From positions 62,001-126,000 of the forward strand of contig NZ_VSLD01000004.1 of assembly GCF_008107445.1 (NCBI RefSeq): a stretch of 64,000 nucleotides of DNA, given 5' to 3'. A model generated the notes under the pieces. The model was not told the origin of the DNA, did no database searches, and worked only from the letters and a program-made list of their open reading frames with translations. The position numbers and the translations under genes are program-made. This stretch comes from Arthrobacter echini (GTDB lineage: Bacteria; Actinomycetota; Actinomycetes; Actinomycetales; Micrococcaceae). How positions within the stretch are numbered: position 1 is the stretch's first letter; each line of letters begins with the position of its first letter. Shown here one piece after another: positions 63,516 through 64,000 of the stretch.

Positions 63516-64000
63516 ATGACCGACGCCCCAGCCACCGCGACCGCCGGGCAGCAGCCCACCGCTCCACAGCCCACCGAGGTGGTCCCGGACGTCGAGCTGA
63601 CCATCGGCAGGCCAGCCCACGGCGGCCACTTCGTGGCCCGTCACGAGGGCCGCGTGGTGTTCGTCCGGCACGCACTGCCGGACGAGCGGGTCCGGGTGCG
63701 CTTCACGGAGACGGAGCCCACCGCCAGTTTCTGGCGGGCCGACGTCGTCGAGGTGCTCGAGGCCTCCCCCCAGCGCACCGGGCACCCATGGCGGCCCGCG
63801 GACGCGCTCGCCGCTGCCGCGCGGGGACGCGCGGCCGTGGGTGGAGCAGAGTTCGGGCATATCCGGCTCGGCGAGCAGCGGCGCCTGAAGGGCGCGATCT
63901 TCCGGGAGCAACTGGAACGCCTGGCCCACGCCGAGCGCACACCCACCGTGGAGGCGGCGCCCGGCGAGGCGGAGGACGGGCTAGGATGGCGGACCCGCGC
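63516..64000 (+). CDS. TRAM-domain class I SAM-dependent RNA methyltransferase, N-terminal part
   Basis: Cut by the window end after 161 residues. The ATG has AGGAGG five bases upstream, overlapping the stop of the permease gene. The first 30 residues are Ala/Thr/Pro rich; then the TRAM domain appears: VELTIGRPAHGGHFVARHEG, VVFVRHALPDERVRVRFTET, DVVEVLEASPQRTGHPW. TRAM plus methyltransferase proteins of this kind (TrmA/RumA-like) make 5-methyluridine in RNA. The catalytic domain and Cys are beyond the window. Confidence 0.85.
   Translation, partial: MTDAPATATAGQQPTAPQPTEVVPDVELTIGRPAHGGHFVARHEGRVVFVRHALPDERVRVRFTETEPTASFWRADVVEVLEASPQRTGHPWRPADALAAAARGRAAVGGAEFGHIRLGEQRRLKGAIFREQLERLAHAERTPTVEAAPGEAEDGLGWRTR

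Overview
The window is a contiguous, gene-dense stretch of a high-GC Gram-positive chromosome. It most resembles an Arthrobacter-like member of the Micrococcales (Actinomycetota). Evidence: very high GC, many GTG starts, the division-gene order murG-murC-ftsQ-ftsZ-pgeF-yggS-sepF-yggT-divIVA, the glnA1/glnE/glnA2 cluster, polyphosphate glucokinase, SepH, and many families found almost only in actinobacteria (DUF3093, 3159, 3710, 4191, 4192, 4193, 5998, 7455). I annotate 56 protein genes, two of them cut by the window edges. I see no tRNA, rRNA, CRISPR, insertion sequence or prophage; this is core genome.

Layout. 1-9.3 kb: end of the division and cell-wall cluster, then lspA and rluD. 9.3-15.5 kb: dnaE, an unknown four-helix membrane protein, hisD and nrdR. 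15.5-18.5 kb: ppgK, map, a tiny SPOR-like protein and panB. 18.6-25.4 kb: glutamine synthetase GlnA2, the adenylyltransferase GlnE, GlnA1 and an RDD membrane protein. 25.5-36.2 kb: lipoate and 2-oxoacid dehydrogenase block (lipB, lipA, DUF4191, a TIGR01777 epimerase, E2 sucB/dlaT, lpd, pepA), interrupted by a serine/threonine-kinase-like gene. From memory, the order pepA-E2-epimerase-lipB-lipA-DUF4191-RDD-glnA1-glnE-glnA2-panB matches Mycobacterium tuberculosis around Rv2213-Rv2225. 36.4-42 kb: PAC2 protein, MFS transporter, DUF4192, principal sigma factor, DUF7455. 42.2-49.6 kb: topoisomerase IV (parE and parC) around a BlaI/M56 regulatory pair and a tandem acetyltransferase. 49.7-57.4 kb: a PatA-type acetyltransferase/acyl-CoA synthetase fusion, DUF5998, a phosphatase, thymidine kinase, sepH, DUF4193, DUF3093. 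57.5-64 kb: dut, DUF3710, an OB-fold protein and DUF3159, then two TrkA proteins divergent from a KimA-like permease, then a truncated TRAM-domain RNA methyltransferase.

Working together: FtsQ, FtsZ, SepF, DivIVA and SepH serve septation and polar growth. GlnE adenylylates glutamine synthetase. LipB/LipA make the lipoyl group carried by the E2 and re-oxidised through Lpd. ParC/ParE form topoisomerase IV. The TrkA pair plus the KimA-like permease look like a potassium (or other cation) transport unit.

Main regulatory observations: (i) -10 hexamers only 6-7 bases before the start codon in at least 13 genes, implying many leaderless mRNAs; (ii) a GlnR-like array of 5-base boxes phased every 11 bases upstream of glnA1; (iii) a BlaI-type palindrome covering the putative -35 of blaI; (iv) a 24-base inverted repeat between glnE and glnA1. 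The most unusual protein observation is a KimA-like permease with serine where KimA has potassium-coordinating Asp36. No wholly new system stands out, and I have not forced one.
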